64,000 nt of DNA from Ambrosia x helenae. Taxonomy: Eukaryota > Streptophyta > Magnoliopsida > Asterales > Asteraceae. This document shows, piece by piece, positions 34,972 to 47,546 of the stretch. The position numbers and the translations under genes were made by a program. Location: NCBI GenBank assembly GCA_030844895.1, contig CM061233.1:92155563-92219562 (forward strand). Reading direction: 5' to 3'. The notes beneath the pieces were generated by a model. That model was given only the letters and a program-made list of their open reading frames with translations. It did not search any database and was not told the origin of the DNA. How positions within the stretch are numbered: position 1 is the stretch's first letter; every line of letters starts with the position of its first letter.

Positions 34972-36243
34972 TGTTGACTGGGGCAGTCTTCCTTATGACA
35001 CATCTGAATGCAGTCCAGATGCAGACAACAAAGTCTATGATATCAACTGAGGAGAACCTGATAATGGCAGAATGAATTTTGCCTTAATGGCCTTTGAGGG
35101 TTGCACCTCTAAATCTGCCTTATCTCAGGTATCAAAAGAATCTCTGTCAAAACTTTGTTCAACTTCATGCAAAGAATCTTTTGCTCTCATAAGAGAGACC
35201 AATGTGCATATACAAGGCAAAGCCAATGACTCTGAGAGAAAATATACTAAAATAAAATGTGATTTAGAAAGAAAACTTGCTGCAAAATCAAAGGAAAATT
35301 CTAAATTAACAAATAATGCTATTGAAACCCAAGCACAGATTAAAATCATGATAGAAGACCTAGGAAATGTCAGAAAAGAGCTTGGTGACACCAAGGTTGA
35401 TTGTGAAAAATGGGTTGAGTCATGTAGAGGTTACCAAATGCTGCTTAACAAACAAACTACATCAAATGTTAAGTTTGGCATAGGGTACAATCATACCAAA
35501 ACACCAACTGATTTTACTCCCAAAACTGCTGAAGATGGGAGTAGAATAGTTCAAAATCAAACTTCTGATATGAAAGACTGCACATATTTTCATCAGAACT
35601 TTCTCAAAATTGAAAAAGAAAGTTCTACAGAAGTACTGAACAAAACTGACATTAAGCCATAAGTAGTTTCATCTACATCGGGAGTTGAGAACTTGAAAAC
35701 TACTGATGACCTAACTCAAACCAAAACTGTCAGTAATTTGCCTTCCACATCTCATGATGAATTTAAAAAGAAGGAGAAGCCAAAAGAATGTGAAATTTGT
35801 GGTCTGTTTAACCACAAAACAGAATTTTGTAGATATAGAAAAGGAAATCAGTATAACAAGAAGATTTCACAACTAGTTGTGGGAAAACAAATCAAGCAAG
35901 ATTTTAAAGAAACTTTTTATCCTAGCAAACAACAACCAGGCAACTCCTTTTCTCAGAAAAAGACTAAATCTCAACCAAAGCCATTATCTCAAAATTCTTC
36001 CTTAGTAGTTATACCTACATCATCAGCATTTTCACAAACTGCTGAGATTAAAGATCTCATGAATATGGTAAAACTACCGATGACCAAAGTTGATGGTGGT
36101 CCTCAAAAGGATACCACCATTGCTCTTAAAAATAAATCCATTGCCAAAAAAGACATTGATTTCTCAAATTGATCAAGAACAAACTGTTCCTGTTCTCAAG
36201 AGCAAACCCAAAGCCAAATTGGCTTGGGTTCCTAAATCTAACT
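34972..36243 (+). pseudogene. Sirevirus copy 1 gag, C-terminal half
   Basis: Gag resumes after the Gypsy insertion (GTTGACTGGGGCAGTCTTCC). A TGA in AACTGAGGAG near 35047 and a TAA near 35660 interrupt it. Features are a long charged coiled-coil-like segment (about 35170-35440) and a second zinc knuckle CEICGLFNHKTEFC (about 35790-35832). A two-knuckle gag with a coiled-coil region is usual for Sireviruses. The reading frame ends at 36170 by a frameshift and the copy 2 gag stop is conserved at 36241. Confidence 0.85.
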
Positions 36244-39084
36244 AATTTGCAATTTTGTGCAGAGGGTTTCCAGAGGCTTAAATAGCATTTGGTATGTTGA
36301 TAGTGGAGGCTCAATGCACATGACAGGATGCAGATACCTGATAAACAATTTTATCAGTTAAAGAGAAAGATATGTGTCCTTTGGGAACAATGCCAAGGGA
36401 TATGTGCTAGGACATGGCAATGTATCCTCTGGTAAAATACAATTTGACAAGGTCAATCTAGTTAAAAATTTGGAGTACAACTTGCTGCGTGCCTCTCAAA
36501 TGTGTGATAAAGGATATTCTTCCTTTTTCACCCAAAACAGCTTGCAAGATGATCTCACCAGAAGGCAAAAAGTTCATAGAGAAGATAATTAAAGATCATA
36601 CTTTGCTGATAACCAAAAGATGTGGCAGTGTCTATGCAGTGGACATTGGGGAAGACAAACTACTAAACAACACTGCCTGCTTCTTCTCACGAGCATCAAC
36701 TTCCGAAACTGATTTCTGGCACAGGAGACTTGACCATGTGAACTTTAAAACCATAAATAAAGTCACAAAAATAGGCTTGGTCAGAGGTCTACCTTGGTCA
36801 GAGCCTTGGTAAGAAGAAGTACTGCTTGGTCATCATTAATGACTATTCAAGATTCACTTGGGTCTTCTTCTTATATTCCAAGGACGAGGGAGCTGATATC
36901 ATCAAATTCTTCATTCTACAAGAAAAGAAACAATATTCTCTCTCTGTCAAAGTCATCAGGAGTGACAATGGGACAGAGTTCGGGAACAAAAATCTCGATG
37001 AGTTCTGCATGTCTAAAGGGATTGTTAGACAGTTTAGCATTCCCAGAACTCCTGAACTAAATGGTGTGGTAGAAAGGAAGAATAGAACACTAATTGAAGC
37101 AGCAAGAACTATGTTAGCTGGCCTACCATTGTATTTTTGGGCTAAAGCAGTCAACACAGCCTGCTATGTTCAAAATAGGGTCCTTGTCAACAAAAGACAT
37201 TCCAAAACTGCCTATGAAGTTCTTCATGGCATCAAGCCCCTTATCTCCTTTTTAAGGGCTTTTGGATGTCAATGTTTCATTCTAAAAATCAAAGACTCTA
37301 TTTCAAAGTTTGCTACAAAAGTTGATTCAGGTTATTTCCTTGGTTATTCTTCCACTAGAAAAGCCTACAAGGTTTTTAATTCAAGAACCAAGATAGTTGA
37401 AAAAACACTGAATGTCAAGTTTAATGAGTCAAAACACACTCTCATTCCAGCACATCCTGCTGAACTCTTTGACCTTGACAGCTTTAATTTCGGATCTGAA
37501 AAGACTGTTACTTCATCTAAACCTACTTATTATGGTGATCAAGGGTTTGATGATGAGGGTCCTTCATCATGGACTCCTAATACAGTCATTAAGTCAACTT
37601 TTAAACCATCAGAAGTTTCACAAACTTCTACTTCAATAACTGTTGATGAACAAAATCAAACTACCGATTCAGCTCCACAAACTCCTAAAGCAATAAGAAC
37701 AGCTAAACTAGATATTATCAACCTCAATGGTTTGTTTGAAAAAGTTCAAGAGCCCTCTCCAATCACAGGGTTACAACAACTGATTGAACACAAGGATCAT
37801 CCATTGGATCAAATCATGGGTGATATTGCATCAGGGGTACTCACAAGAAACCATCTTTCCAACTTCTGCTTTTTGTCAGCATTCATCTCTTAGTTGGAAC
37901 CAAAGAAGTATCAAGAAGCCCTCAAAGATAACAATTGGGTTCAAGCTATGCAAGATGAGTTGCTCCAATTTAAGAAAGCAACAGGTCTTGGAAATCTGTC
38001 ATTTACCTCCAAACAAGCTACCAATTGGCACAAGATGGGTTTACAGAAATAAACAAGATGAAGCTGGTATGATTATCAAGAACAAGGCAAGACTGGTGGT
38101 ACAAGGTTATTCTCAAGAATAAGGAATTGACTATGATGAAACCTTTGCTCTAGTTGCAAGTCTTGAAGCCATTAGGTTATTTTTGGCTTATGCAATTTCT
38201 AATAAAATTAAGGTTCTTCAAATGGATGTTAAGAGTGCATTTTCATATGGAAAAATAAAAGGGGAAGTGTATGTCTGTCAGCCACCTGGGTTTGAGAATC
38301 CTTCTCATCCTGAGTGGGTGTACAAATTTGACAAGGCTCTTTATGGGCTAAAACAGGCTCCCAGAAGGTATGAAACACTTTCCAACTTTTTACTCAAAAA
38401 TCACTTCACAAGAGGTTCCATTGATAAAACACTTTTTATCAAACATGTTGGAAATCATGTCTTACTTGTTCAGATTTATGTTGATGACATCATTTTTGCT
38501 TCAACTAACACAAAATTGTGTGATGAATTTAAGAAACTCATGCAATCAAAATTTGAGATGAGTACAATGGGAGAACTGGAGTAAATTTTGGGACTGCAGA
38601 TCAAAAAACAAACAAATGGAATGTTTATACATCAATCCAAATATATTAAAGAATTATTAAACAAATTCTCTTTACAAGACTGTAAATCATGTTCCACTCC
38701 CATGACACCAACCACATAAGTTGAACCAGATGATCAAGGAAAACAGGTTGATCAAACCATGTATAGATGTATGATAGGTTCCCTTCTTTATCTAACTGCT
38801 TCTAGACCAGATATTATGTTTTCAACATGTGTTTGTGCTAGATATCAATCAGCTCCAAGGGAAACACACCTAATTGCTGTCAAAAGAATATTTAGATATC
38901 TGAAAGGAACTCCTACACTTGGAATTTGGTATGCTGCTTCTAGCAATACCAAATTAACAGCTTTTTCAGATAGTGACTATGCAGGGTGCAAAATGTCAAG
39001 AAAATCAACATCTGGGGGTTGTCAATTCTTAGAAAACTGTCTGGTGTGCTGGCAATCAAAGAAGCAAACATCTGTGGCAACTTC
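36244..39084 (+). pseudogene. Sirevirus copy 1 pol, degenerate
   Basis: Order of recognisable parts: protease (VDSGGSMHMTG near 36297), GAG-pre-integrase, integrase core, reverse transcriptase and partial RNase H. About 150 bp are deleted near 36797, removing the integrase zinc-finger end and the DLFGPV motif. The first catalytic Asp context reads NDYSRFTW in place of DDYSRFTW. The second Asp (RSDNGTEF) and the Glu (ELNGVVERKNRTL) remain. Reverse transcriptase keeps YVDD (about 38477-38488). Stops or shifts occur near 36359, 37892, 37975, 38050, 38120 and 38581. RNase H stops abruptly at STA (about 39090), where the tail of the extra ORF is joined. Confidence 0.88.
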
Positions 39085-39220
39085 AACTGCTAAAGACCTG
39101 CTTACAATCCAACATCTAGAACCACAGAAAGGGTCTCTCACTGATGAACAGCTGAACCAGCTGAAGAATTCCATGTTCAAAGGTATATGGAAAATTGTGA
39201 AGGACATAAAAGAACAATAA
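38759..39220 (+). pseudogene. RNase H to extra-ORF tail fusion frame
   Basis: One open frame of 153 codons begins in the RNase H region (YRCMIGSLLYLTASRPDI, then SDSDYAGC) and, after TSVATSTA, passes without a stop into KDLLTIQHLEPQKGSLTDEQ, which is the C-terminal tail of the extra ORF. In copy 2 these two pieces are about 6.6 kb apart. The joint lies at a shared TCAACT. RNase H is truncated before its later active-site residues, so the fused product would lack that activity. It looks like a deletion or recombination scar, not a designed fusion. Confidence 0.85.
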
Positions 39221-39261
39221 GGAATTAGTAAGGTTTTGGCTTCATCAATCCAGGGGGAGAT
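39221..39261 (+). other. Polypurine tract before LTR2
   Basis: CAATCCAGGGGGAGAT ends immediately before the TG of LTR2, as it does before LTR1 and LTR3. Confidence 0.8.
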
Positions 39262-39959
39262 TGTTAGGACAAAAAGGATTGGTGAAACCACTTTTGCAAA
39301 CCTTAGTCTAATTCACTTCTATCAAAATATTCTAAGTATAGAACTGCTGAAGAAGAAAGATCAAACTGCTGAAGAAGAGATTCCACAAGTACTGAAGAAG
39401 AGAAGTCATCAGAAGTTCTGAAGTTCAAACCAGACACTTCTACTGAAGAACTACTGAAGACAAACTACTCATCAGTAGTTTGTCATTCATCAGTACTTAT
39501 GAGAAGATCTTTTCCACCGCCTTTTTGTATCAGTAGTTTATTACTTTAGTATTACATATGCTTTATGTACAAGTTCCAAGACTGCAACTTGTTGCAACTT
39601 GTTTCTGAACTTGCTTTTTGGCAAGGTTCATGTATTTGTAAAGTCTATAAATAGAAGGGTTCATCCCTCTGTCTTAGACATTGATTTTAATACAGAAATC
39701 CTTCAACATATATTATTGTTATTTCCATTTCATATTTATTGAGAATCTGTCGAAGTGTTTCATTCTCATTCAATACTTAGATCCTTAATAAATACTTATC
39801 ATTTATTAGTTTTTTTCAATCCAGGGGGAGTTACAACTCCTGTTGATAAGTGTAGCTTTAAACTCATAACATTCCGCTGTGCTATCACTGATCAAGAACT
39901 TGCTAAACACCTAAGTGTTCACTAGCAAGTTCAAACAAAAGAGCAATACTGATCCAACA
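39262..39959 (+). repeat. Sirevirus LTR2 (698 bp)
   Basis: It begins TGTTAGGACAAAAAGG and ends ACTGATCCAACA. It is almost identical to LTR3, with about ten differences counted by eye. The likely core promoter is CTATAAATAG at 39645, about 125 bp upstream of a second conserved zone. A perfect stem with arms CAAACTACT and AGTAGTTTG lies at 39461-39482. It is followed by a primer-binding site and preceded by a polypurine tract. Confidence 0.95.
39645..39654 (+). promoter_or_regulatory. TATA box in LTR2
   Basis: CTATAAATAG is conserved in all three LTRs (28128, 39645 and 52873). It should set the retrotransposon RNA start about 30 bp downstream, near 39680. Confidence 0.6.
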
Positions 39960-39975
39960 ATTGGTATCAGAGCTT
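39960..39975 (+). other. Primer-binding site after LTR2
   Basis: ATTGGTATCAGAGCTT contains TGGTATCAGAGC, complementary to the 3' end of initiator Met tRNA, as is usual in plant Copia elements. Confidence 0.9.
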
Positions 39976-40117
39976 CTGGTTCATCTGATCACATATCAAT
40001 CTAACACATTGAGAATCAGACACAGGCTCTTATTGATATTCAATAAAGGATTATAAAGCTCACTTTTATCAACATCCATCACTTTAAGAGATATTTTACA
40101 AATCAATACTCTTTAAA

Positions 40118-42682
40118 ATGGATCCTCATAATACTGGTTCTGCCAATAAACCTGCTATGCTAGTAAGAAATGAATATAACATCTGGCAAAGGAGAATGGC
40201 ACATACATTATCACAGACCAACACAGGTTGCTGGAAATCTGTGATATATGGTCCTTATAAACCAGTAAACATTAATCTTGAAACTAAAGAAGAGATTCCA
40301 AAAGACCCAAAAGACTATACAGATGATGATTTCCTAAAACTTGAGCTTGATGCTAAAGCTTTCTCTATGTTGGCAATGGCACTCCCAAATGAAATCTACT
40401 CTGGCCTATTACATTGTGATAGCGCCAAAGAGCTTTGGGACTGCCTCAAAGAACAGTTTGGAGGAACTGAAGAGGTGATTGCCAACACCAGAGAAATCCT
40501 GGCTCAACAATATGAAACTTTTGCTTACATTAATGGGGAAACTTTAACACAACAATTTGAAAGATTCTCCTCATTAATATCTGAGCTAAAACTAAATGGT
40601 CAGACCTACACAACTGTATCTATGCTTCATAGATTTTTAAGGTCTTTACCTGAAAAATGGGAAACATACTCTATAGTCTTAAGATCTTTACCAGACTTTA
40701 GCTCCCTCACTCTTACAAAACTTCATGGGAGATTACTTACTTTTGAAAGAGAAATTGATCAAAAGAAAAAGTTACAAAGTTCTGGCAAAACTGCTGATGA
40801 CTATCTACCAGGTAGTACAGCACTATTGAGACAAGACTCACCAACTTGTTCAAATAGTTTTGGATCTTTTGACCATATTGACATAACTGCTGGGATCTCA
40901 TCTGAAAGATCATTCCCAGGTTATGACAATAATGATTTTGGTCAAACTGCTGATAACATGTGTTTTATCATGGATGATTTAAATAGTTTCAGCAGTGATG
41001 ACCTAGAAGAAATGGATATTTTGCACCAACTGGCCATGTTAAGTTTAAAAACAAATAAATTTTACAAAAGGTCAGGAAGGAAGTTTCCAGGACTCAACAG
41101 TTCAACAAAAATTGGTTTTGACAAATCTAAACTTAGATGTCACAAGTGTCAAAAGTTGGGACACTTTGCTAGAGAGTGTAGAAGCTCTGGCTTTAACCAA
41201 TCTTAGTCTGGAAACAATTTTAACCCCAATTATAACAGGAATAATGAAACACAAGGGAGTGCACATTTTGTACAGGCACAAGCTCCACAACACCAATATG
41301 TGCCACAAGTACAATATGTACAGATGCCTGCTCAACAGATGCAGAGCCAACAATCAATCCCACCCTTTCCAGCTGCTCAACAACCTCCACAGCCTCAGCA
41401 ACCCTCTCAACAAAGTTTATTCACTTCAGGGTATGTTGACTGGAGCAGTCTTCCTTTTGACACCACAAAGTGCAATCCTGATGCAGACAACAAAATGTTT
41501 GACATCAACTGGGGAGAGCCTGACAACGGCAGAAAGAACTTTGCCTTAATGGCATTTGAGGGATGCACCCCAAAATCTGCCTTGTCACAGGTATCAAAAG
41601 AATCTTTGACAAAACTGTGTTCAAATTCTTGCGAAGAATCTTTTGCTCTCATAAGAGAGACAAATGTGCACTTACAAGGAAAAGCAAATGACTCTGAGAG
41701 AAAATTCACTCAGATGAAATGTGATTTAAAAAGAAAACTGTCTGCAAAAATAAAAGAAGTTTCTAAATTAACTAACACTGCTATTGAAACCCAAGCACAA
41801 ATTAAAATCATGATAAATGACCTAGGAAATGTCAGACAAGAGCTTGCTGACACCAAGGTCACATGTGAAAAATGGGTTGAATCTTGTAAGGGGTACCAAT
41901 TATTGCTAAACAAACAAAGTGCTTCAAATGTTAGGTTTGGCATAGGGTACAATCACACTGAAACACCAACAGATTTTTCCCCCAAAACTACCGAAGATGG
42001 GAGAAAAATTGTTTTAGGTGAAACTTCTGAAGAGGAAGAATGCACATCTTTCCATGAGAACTTTCTAAAAACTCACAAAGAAAGTTCTTCAGAAGTATTG
42101 AGTAATTCTGACTTTAAGCCATCAGTAGTTTCAACTACATCAGGAGTTGAGAACCTGAAAACTACTGATGACCTAAAACCAATCAACACAGTCAGAAACT
42201 TGTCTTTGAAAGAAAAGACAAAAGAATGTGAAATCTGTGGTCTGTTCAACCACAAGACAGAATTTTGCAGATATAGAAAAGGTTTTCAGTTCAACAAGAA
42301 AAATCAACAACTGGTTGTGGGAAAACAAATCAAAAATGATTTTGCAAAAACTTTTTCTCCCAAGAAACAACAACCAGCAAACACCTTATCTCAGAAAAAG
42401 ACAAAATCTCAACAAAAGTCTTTTTCTCAAAATTCTCTTTCAGTAGTTAGACCTGAATCATCAGCAGTTTCACAAACTGCTGAGATTAAAGATCTTATAA
42501 ACTTGGTACAACTACTGATGACCAAAGTTGATGGTGGTCCTCAAAAGGATACCACCATTGTTCTTAATGAAAAATCCATTGCCAAAAAGACATGGATTTC
42601 TCAACTTGGTCAAGAACAAACTGTAAATGTTCTCAAGAGCAAACCCAAAGCCAAACTGGCTTGGGTTCCTAAATCTAACTGA
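40118..42682 (+). pseudogene. Sirevirus copy 2 gag, one in-frame stop
   Basis: A single frame runs from ATGGATCCTCATAATACTGG to TGA at 42680, broken only by TAG at 41204-41206, where copy 1 has CAA or an equivalent sense codon. Order: capsid-type region (residues 1-230), first zinc knuckle CHKCQKLGHFAREC (about residues 340-353), Gln/Pro-rich linker, charged coiled-coil-like segment (41640-41880), second knuckle CEICGLFNHKTEFC (about 42229-42270) and a Lys-rich tail. The product would form the particle shell. The stop truncates gag right after the first knuckle; readthrough is possible in principle but nothing here shows it. The terminal TGA and frame change are shared with copy 1. Confidence 0.88.
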
Positions 42683-42693
42683 TTTGCTATCTT

Positions 42694-45600
42694 GTGCAGA
42701 GAGTTTCCAGAGGCTTAAATAGCATTTGGTATGTAGACAGTGGAGGCTCAATGCACATGACAGGATGTAGATACCTGATAAACAATTTTATCAGTCAAAG
42801 AGATGGATCTGTATCCTTTGGGAACAATGCTAAGGGATATGTGCTAGGACATGGCAATGTCTCCTCTGGCAAAATACAGTTTGACAAGGTCAATCTGGTT
42901 GAAAACCTTGAGTACAACTTGCTGAGTGTGTCACAAATGTGTGATAAAGGATATTCTTCCTTTTTTCACAAAGACAGCATGCAAGATCATATCACCAGAA
43001 GGCCAGAAGTTGATAGAGAAGATTATTGAAGATCATACTTTGTTAATAGCCAAAAGATGTGGCAATGTCTATGCAGTGGACATTGAAAAAGACAAAGTAC
43101 TGAACAACACTGCCTGTTTCTTCTCAAAGGCATCAACTTCAGAAACTGATCTCTGGCATAGGAGACTTGGCCATGTGAACTTTAAAACCATAAATAAAGT
43201 CACAAAAATGGGCTTGGTCAGAGGTCTACCCTTAAAAGTATACCAGTGTGAAGAACACTGTGTATCCTGTTTAAAGGGAAAACAGCATAAGTCCTCCTAT
43301 AAGTCTATTGAAGAATAAAAAACAACAGCATGTCTTCAACTACTCCATATGGACTTATTTGGGCCTGTAAAAATCATGAGCCTTGGTAAGAAGTACTGCT
43401 TAGTCATCATTGATGACTACTCAAGATTTACATGGGTATTCTTCTTATTTTCCAAGGATGAGGCTGCTGAAATCATCAAGTTCTTCATTCTACAAGTAGA
43501 GAAGCAATACTCTCTACCTGTCAAAACCATTAGAAGTGATAATGGGACAGAGTTCAGGAACAAAACTCTGGATGAATTCTGTTTGTCTAAAGGGATTATT
43601 AGGCAATTCAGTGTTCCCAGAACTCCTGAACAAAATGGTGTGGTAGAAAGGAAGAACAGAACTTTAATAGAAGGAGTAAGAACAATGTTAGCTGATTTTG
43701 GCCTACCATTATACTTTTGGGCAGAAGCAGTTAACACATCATGTTATGTTCAAAATAGAGTCCTTATTGTCAAGAGACATTCAAAGACTGCCTATGAAGT
43801 TCTTCATGGCATGAAGCCCCTTATCTCCTTTTTCAGGGCTTTTGGGTGTCAATGTTTCATCTTGAACATCAAGGAATCTATTTCAAAGTTTGCTGCCAAA
43901 GTTGATTCAGGTTACTTTCTTGGTTATTCTTCAACTAGAAAAGCCTACAAGGTTTTTAACTCAAGAACCAGGATAGTAGAAGAAACACTAAATGCCAAGT
44001 TCAATGAGTCAAAACACACTCTCATTCCAGCACATCCTGCTAAACTTTTTGACCTTGACAACTTTCATTTTGGACCTGAAAAGACTGTCACTTCATCCAA
44101 ACCTACTTATTATGGTGATCAAAGGTTTGATGATGAGGATCCAGCACCATGGACTCCTCAAACAGTCATTATGTCAACTTCAAAACCATCAGAAGTTTAA
44201 CAAACTTCTGATTCAACAAATACTGAGGAACAAACTCAAACATCTGCTTCAGCACCTACAACTACTGAAGACACTGAAACTGCTGAACCAGATATAATAG
44301 ACCTCAGTAGTTTGTTTGAAGAACATGAGCCACCAACACCTGTCAGTGGTTTACAACAACTGATCGAACACAAAGACCATCCACTTGATCAAATCATGGG
44401 TGATATTGCATCAGGTGTTCTTACAAGAAACCAGCTTTCCAACTTTTGTCTCTTCTCAGCATTTATTTCACAGTTGGAACCAAAGAAGTACCGGGAAGCC
44501 CTCAAAGACAACAATTGGGTGCAGGCAATGCAAGATGAATTGCTTCAATTCAACAAGCAACAGGTTTGGGAAATCTGTCCCTTACCACCAAACAAGCAAC
44601 CAATTGGCACAAGATGGGTTTTCAGGAACAAACAAGATGAAGCTGGTATTATAATAAAGAACAAGGCAAGACTAGTAGTACAAGGTTACTCTCAAGAAGA
44701 AGGAATTGACTATGATGAAACCTTTGCTCCAGTTGCAAGGCTTGAAGCCATCAGGTTATTTATGGCCTATGCCATTTCCAACAAAATAAAAGTTTATCAA
44801 ATGGATGTCAAGAGTGCATTTTGTATGGAAAAATAAAAGAGGAAGTGTATTTTTGTCAGCCACCTGGGTTTGAGGATCCTTCTCATCCTGAGTGGGTGTA
44901 CAAACTAGACAAAGCTCTTTATGGGCTCAAACAGGCTCCAAGAGCCTGGTATGACACACTTTCAACCTTTTTACTCAAAAATAACTTCACAAGAGGTGCC
45001 ATTGATAAAACTCTTTTCATAAAACATGTTGGAAATCATGTCTTACTTGTTCAAATATATGTTGATGATATCATTTTTGGTTCAACAAACACAAAATTGT
45101 GTGATGAATTTAAGAAACTCATGCAATCAAAATTTGAGATGAGTACAATGGGAGAACTGCAGTACTTTCTGGGACTGCAGATTAAACGACAATCAAATGG
45201 AACTTTTATACATCAATCAAAATATGTTAAAGAATTATTAAACAAATTTTCTTTACAAGACTGTAAATCACGTTCCACTCCCATGACACCAACCACACAA
45301 GTTGAACCAAATGATCAAGGAAAACAGGTTGATCAAACCATGTATAGATGTATGATAGGTTCCCTTTTATATCTAACTGCTTCTAGACCAGATATTATGT
45401 TTTCAACATGTGTCTGTGCTAGATATCAATCAGCTCCTAGGGAATCACTCCTTATTGCAGTCAAAAGAATCTTTAGATATCTGAAAGGAACTCCAACACT
45501 TGGAATTTGGTATCCTGCTTCAAGCAATACCAAGTTATCAGCTTTTTCAGATAGTGACTATGCAGGGTGTAAAATGTCAAGAAAATCAACATCTGGTGGT

Positions 45601-45999
45601 TGTCAATTCTTAGGAAACTGTCTAGTGTCCTGGCAATCAAAGAAACAAACATCTGTTGCAACTTCAACTGCTGAAGCTGAATACATTGCAGCTGCAAGTT
45701 GTACATCACAGATACAATGGCTCCAATACCAACTTCTTGATTATGGAATCAAAGAGATCAAGACACCATTGCTTGTAGATAGCAAATCTGCCATTAGCAT
45801 CATTCAAAATCCTGTTCAGTTCTCAAAGACTAAACACATTGAAATCTGGTATCATTTCATAAGAGATTGCTATGAAAAAGGCAAGATTGAAGTGAAACAT
45901 GTAGCAACAGCTAATCAAATAGCTGACATATTCACTAAACCCCTTGACACATCAACATTTCAGAAGTTAGTATCCATGCTAGGGATGCTAAATTTATAA
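42694..45999 (+). pseudogene. Sirevirus copy 2 pol, near complete but broken
   Basis: Order: aspartic protease (VDSGGSMHMTG near 42736), GAG-pre-integrase (LWHRRLGHVNFKTI), zinc-finger end (CEEHCVSCLKGKQHKS), integrase core with DDYSRFTW, RSDNGTEF and EQNGVVERKNRTL supplying the D-D-E triad, reverse transcriptase with DVKSAF and YVDD (45058-45069), and RNase H with SDSDYAGC, STAEAEYIAA and VDSKSA. It ends MLGMLNL-stop at 45999. Lesions are a 1-bp shift after the protease near 42960, TAA at about 43315, TAA at about 44198 and a 1-bp shift at about 44820 in reverse transcriptase. Protease to RNase H order with integrase before reverse transcriptase defines Ty1/Copia. Confidence 0.93.
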
Positions 46000-46529
46000 G
46001 TGTTTCTCTTTACTTTTCTGCACAATTTTTTTATTTTTCACTTACATCTGTTTTCAAAAATTGAAAAACTTCTGAAAAACAAACAAGAGAGAAACTACTG
46101 ATGAACAAAACATCAGTATGGGGATATTTTCTGAAAAGTGATTAACTTCTGATAAAACAACCTTCAGAAGTTATGAATAAAGTATTTATAAAATATTTCT
46201 CATCAGCTGTTCAAAACTACTGAAGAGAAAGTGGAAACTACTGATGAAAACAATTCTTCATCAGCAGTTTAGTCAAAAAGGGCAAATCAGACTTTTCCCA
46301 CATCAGCAGTTTGACCTAGGCGGTTTAAAACTTCTGATAAAGAAGCTTTTTGACCTAGGCGGTTTAAAACTTCTAATAAAGAAGTTCTAAGCGGTTTAAA
46401 ACTTCTGATAAATACCTTTATCAACACTTATCCATTCAAAAACAAAAATTCCATCCTTCTCTCTCAAGAAAGCTCTCAAACCCTGAACCTGCAAAAACAC
46501 TGTTCGATTCATACACACACACAAACCAC
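46000..46529 (+). repeat. Sirevirus leader between pol and extra ORF, with short repeats
   Basis: This non-coding leader is rich in ACTTCTGATAAA and ACTACTGATGAA phrases. From 46303 to 46410 the phrase TTGACCTAGGCGGTTTAAAA with flanks recurs two to three times with small changes. The homologous leader in copy 3 lies at 53187-53618 and keeps GACCTAGGGCGGTT once. It may hold splice or internal initiation signals for the extra ORF; I cannot tell which. Confidence 0.55.
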
Positions 46530-47546
46530 ATGGCTTTAGTTCTTAAACAGGGACACAATCTCAGAGCCTACTTAGAAAAACAAGAAGGCTGGTCCCAATA
46601 CGATGAGATCATTGATCTCGTCGTCAAATCCCAATATTTCACCGCTCTCACAATAGAGCCACCAATACATCCTGAAACTCTCAATGAGTTCTGGGCCAAC
46701 GCTGAGACAGTGATGGTGGATGATGAAGTTATCTCTCTCAACTCAACAATTAAAGGCAGACAAATGGCCATCACACCGGCCATACTTGCAGACAGACTAG
46801 GGTTGAATGATGTAAATGCCCCTGAAAAGTTTGACAACTCTGCAATCCACCTAACCATGACTGAATGTGGTTATCAAGGTACTCTCTCACAAGCTACCAT
46901 CTTTAAAAAGTATTTTGAACCAAAATACAAACTTTTGTTTCATTATATAATTATGTGCTTGAGTCCTAAAACAGGGTCTTATGACCAGATGCCCTCAACC
47001 TTTCAACCAATTTTTCATTCCATTGTGAATGAAACAAATTTCAGGGCATCAAAACTTTTCTTTAATGAGTTGGTGTTACATCATAATAACACTAAAAAGA
47101 AGTTTTTGTTATATCCAAGGTTCATTATGCAATGCATAATAAAAGAACTGGGTGATGAGGTGCTTGTGGGTAAAACTGAAATTTTAAAACCCTTAACCTC
47201 ACAAGCATACTCAAGGCACAACAAACATGCTGCCTGGCCAGAAGATGACCAAGGGGAACCAGAACCAGTCCCCATGGAACCCTCATCTTCCAAACCTACA
47301 CCCCCAAAGGCCAAGAAACCCAAGGTACAAAAACAAAAACCCACCAAACCTAAAAGAAAAGCTGTTCAGGAGGTTGAGATGCCTGAACAACCTATTGTGC
47401 AATCTGCACTTCTTAAAGATGTGACTGAAACATCCTCTCAGTCTCATCCATCTCAAACCCCACCAAGAGCACCAATCACAATTCTTTTCAAAAGAAAAAG
47501 ACTTAAGAAAACCATTCCCATTGATGCTTCTTTTGAAACTGCTGAA
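46530..47546 (+). pseudogene. Sirevirus extra (envelope-position) ORF, first part
   Basis: The frame starts ATGGCTTTAGTTCTTAAACA and is open for about 340 codons up to a solo LTR inserted at 47547. Residues 1-230 form an alpha-helical, EFWANA- and YPRF-containing domain resembling the 'putative plant transposon protein' type found in extra ORFs of plant LTR elements. Residues 230-330 are a Pro/Lys-rich linker. There is no clear signal peptide or transmembrane segment, so a classical envelope role is not supported by the sequence. The rest of the ORF continues at 49995. The same domain appears, diverged, at 53619-54344 and, more distantly, on the minus strand at 56982-57946. Confidence 0.75.
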
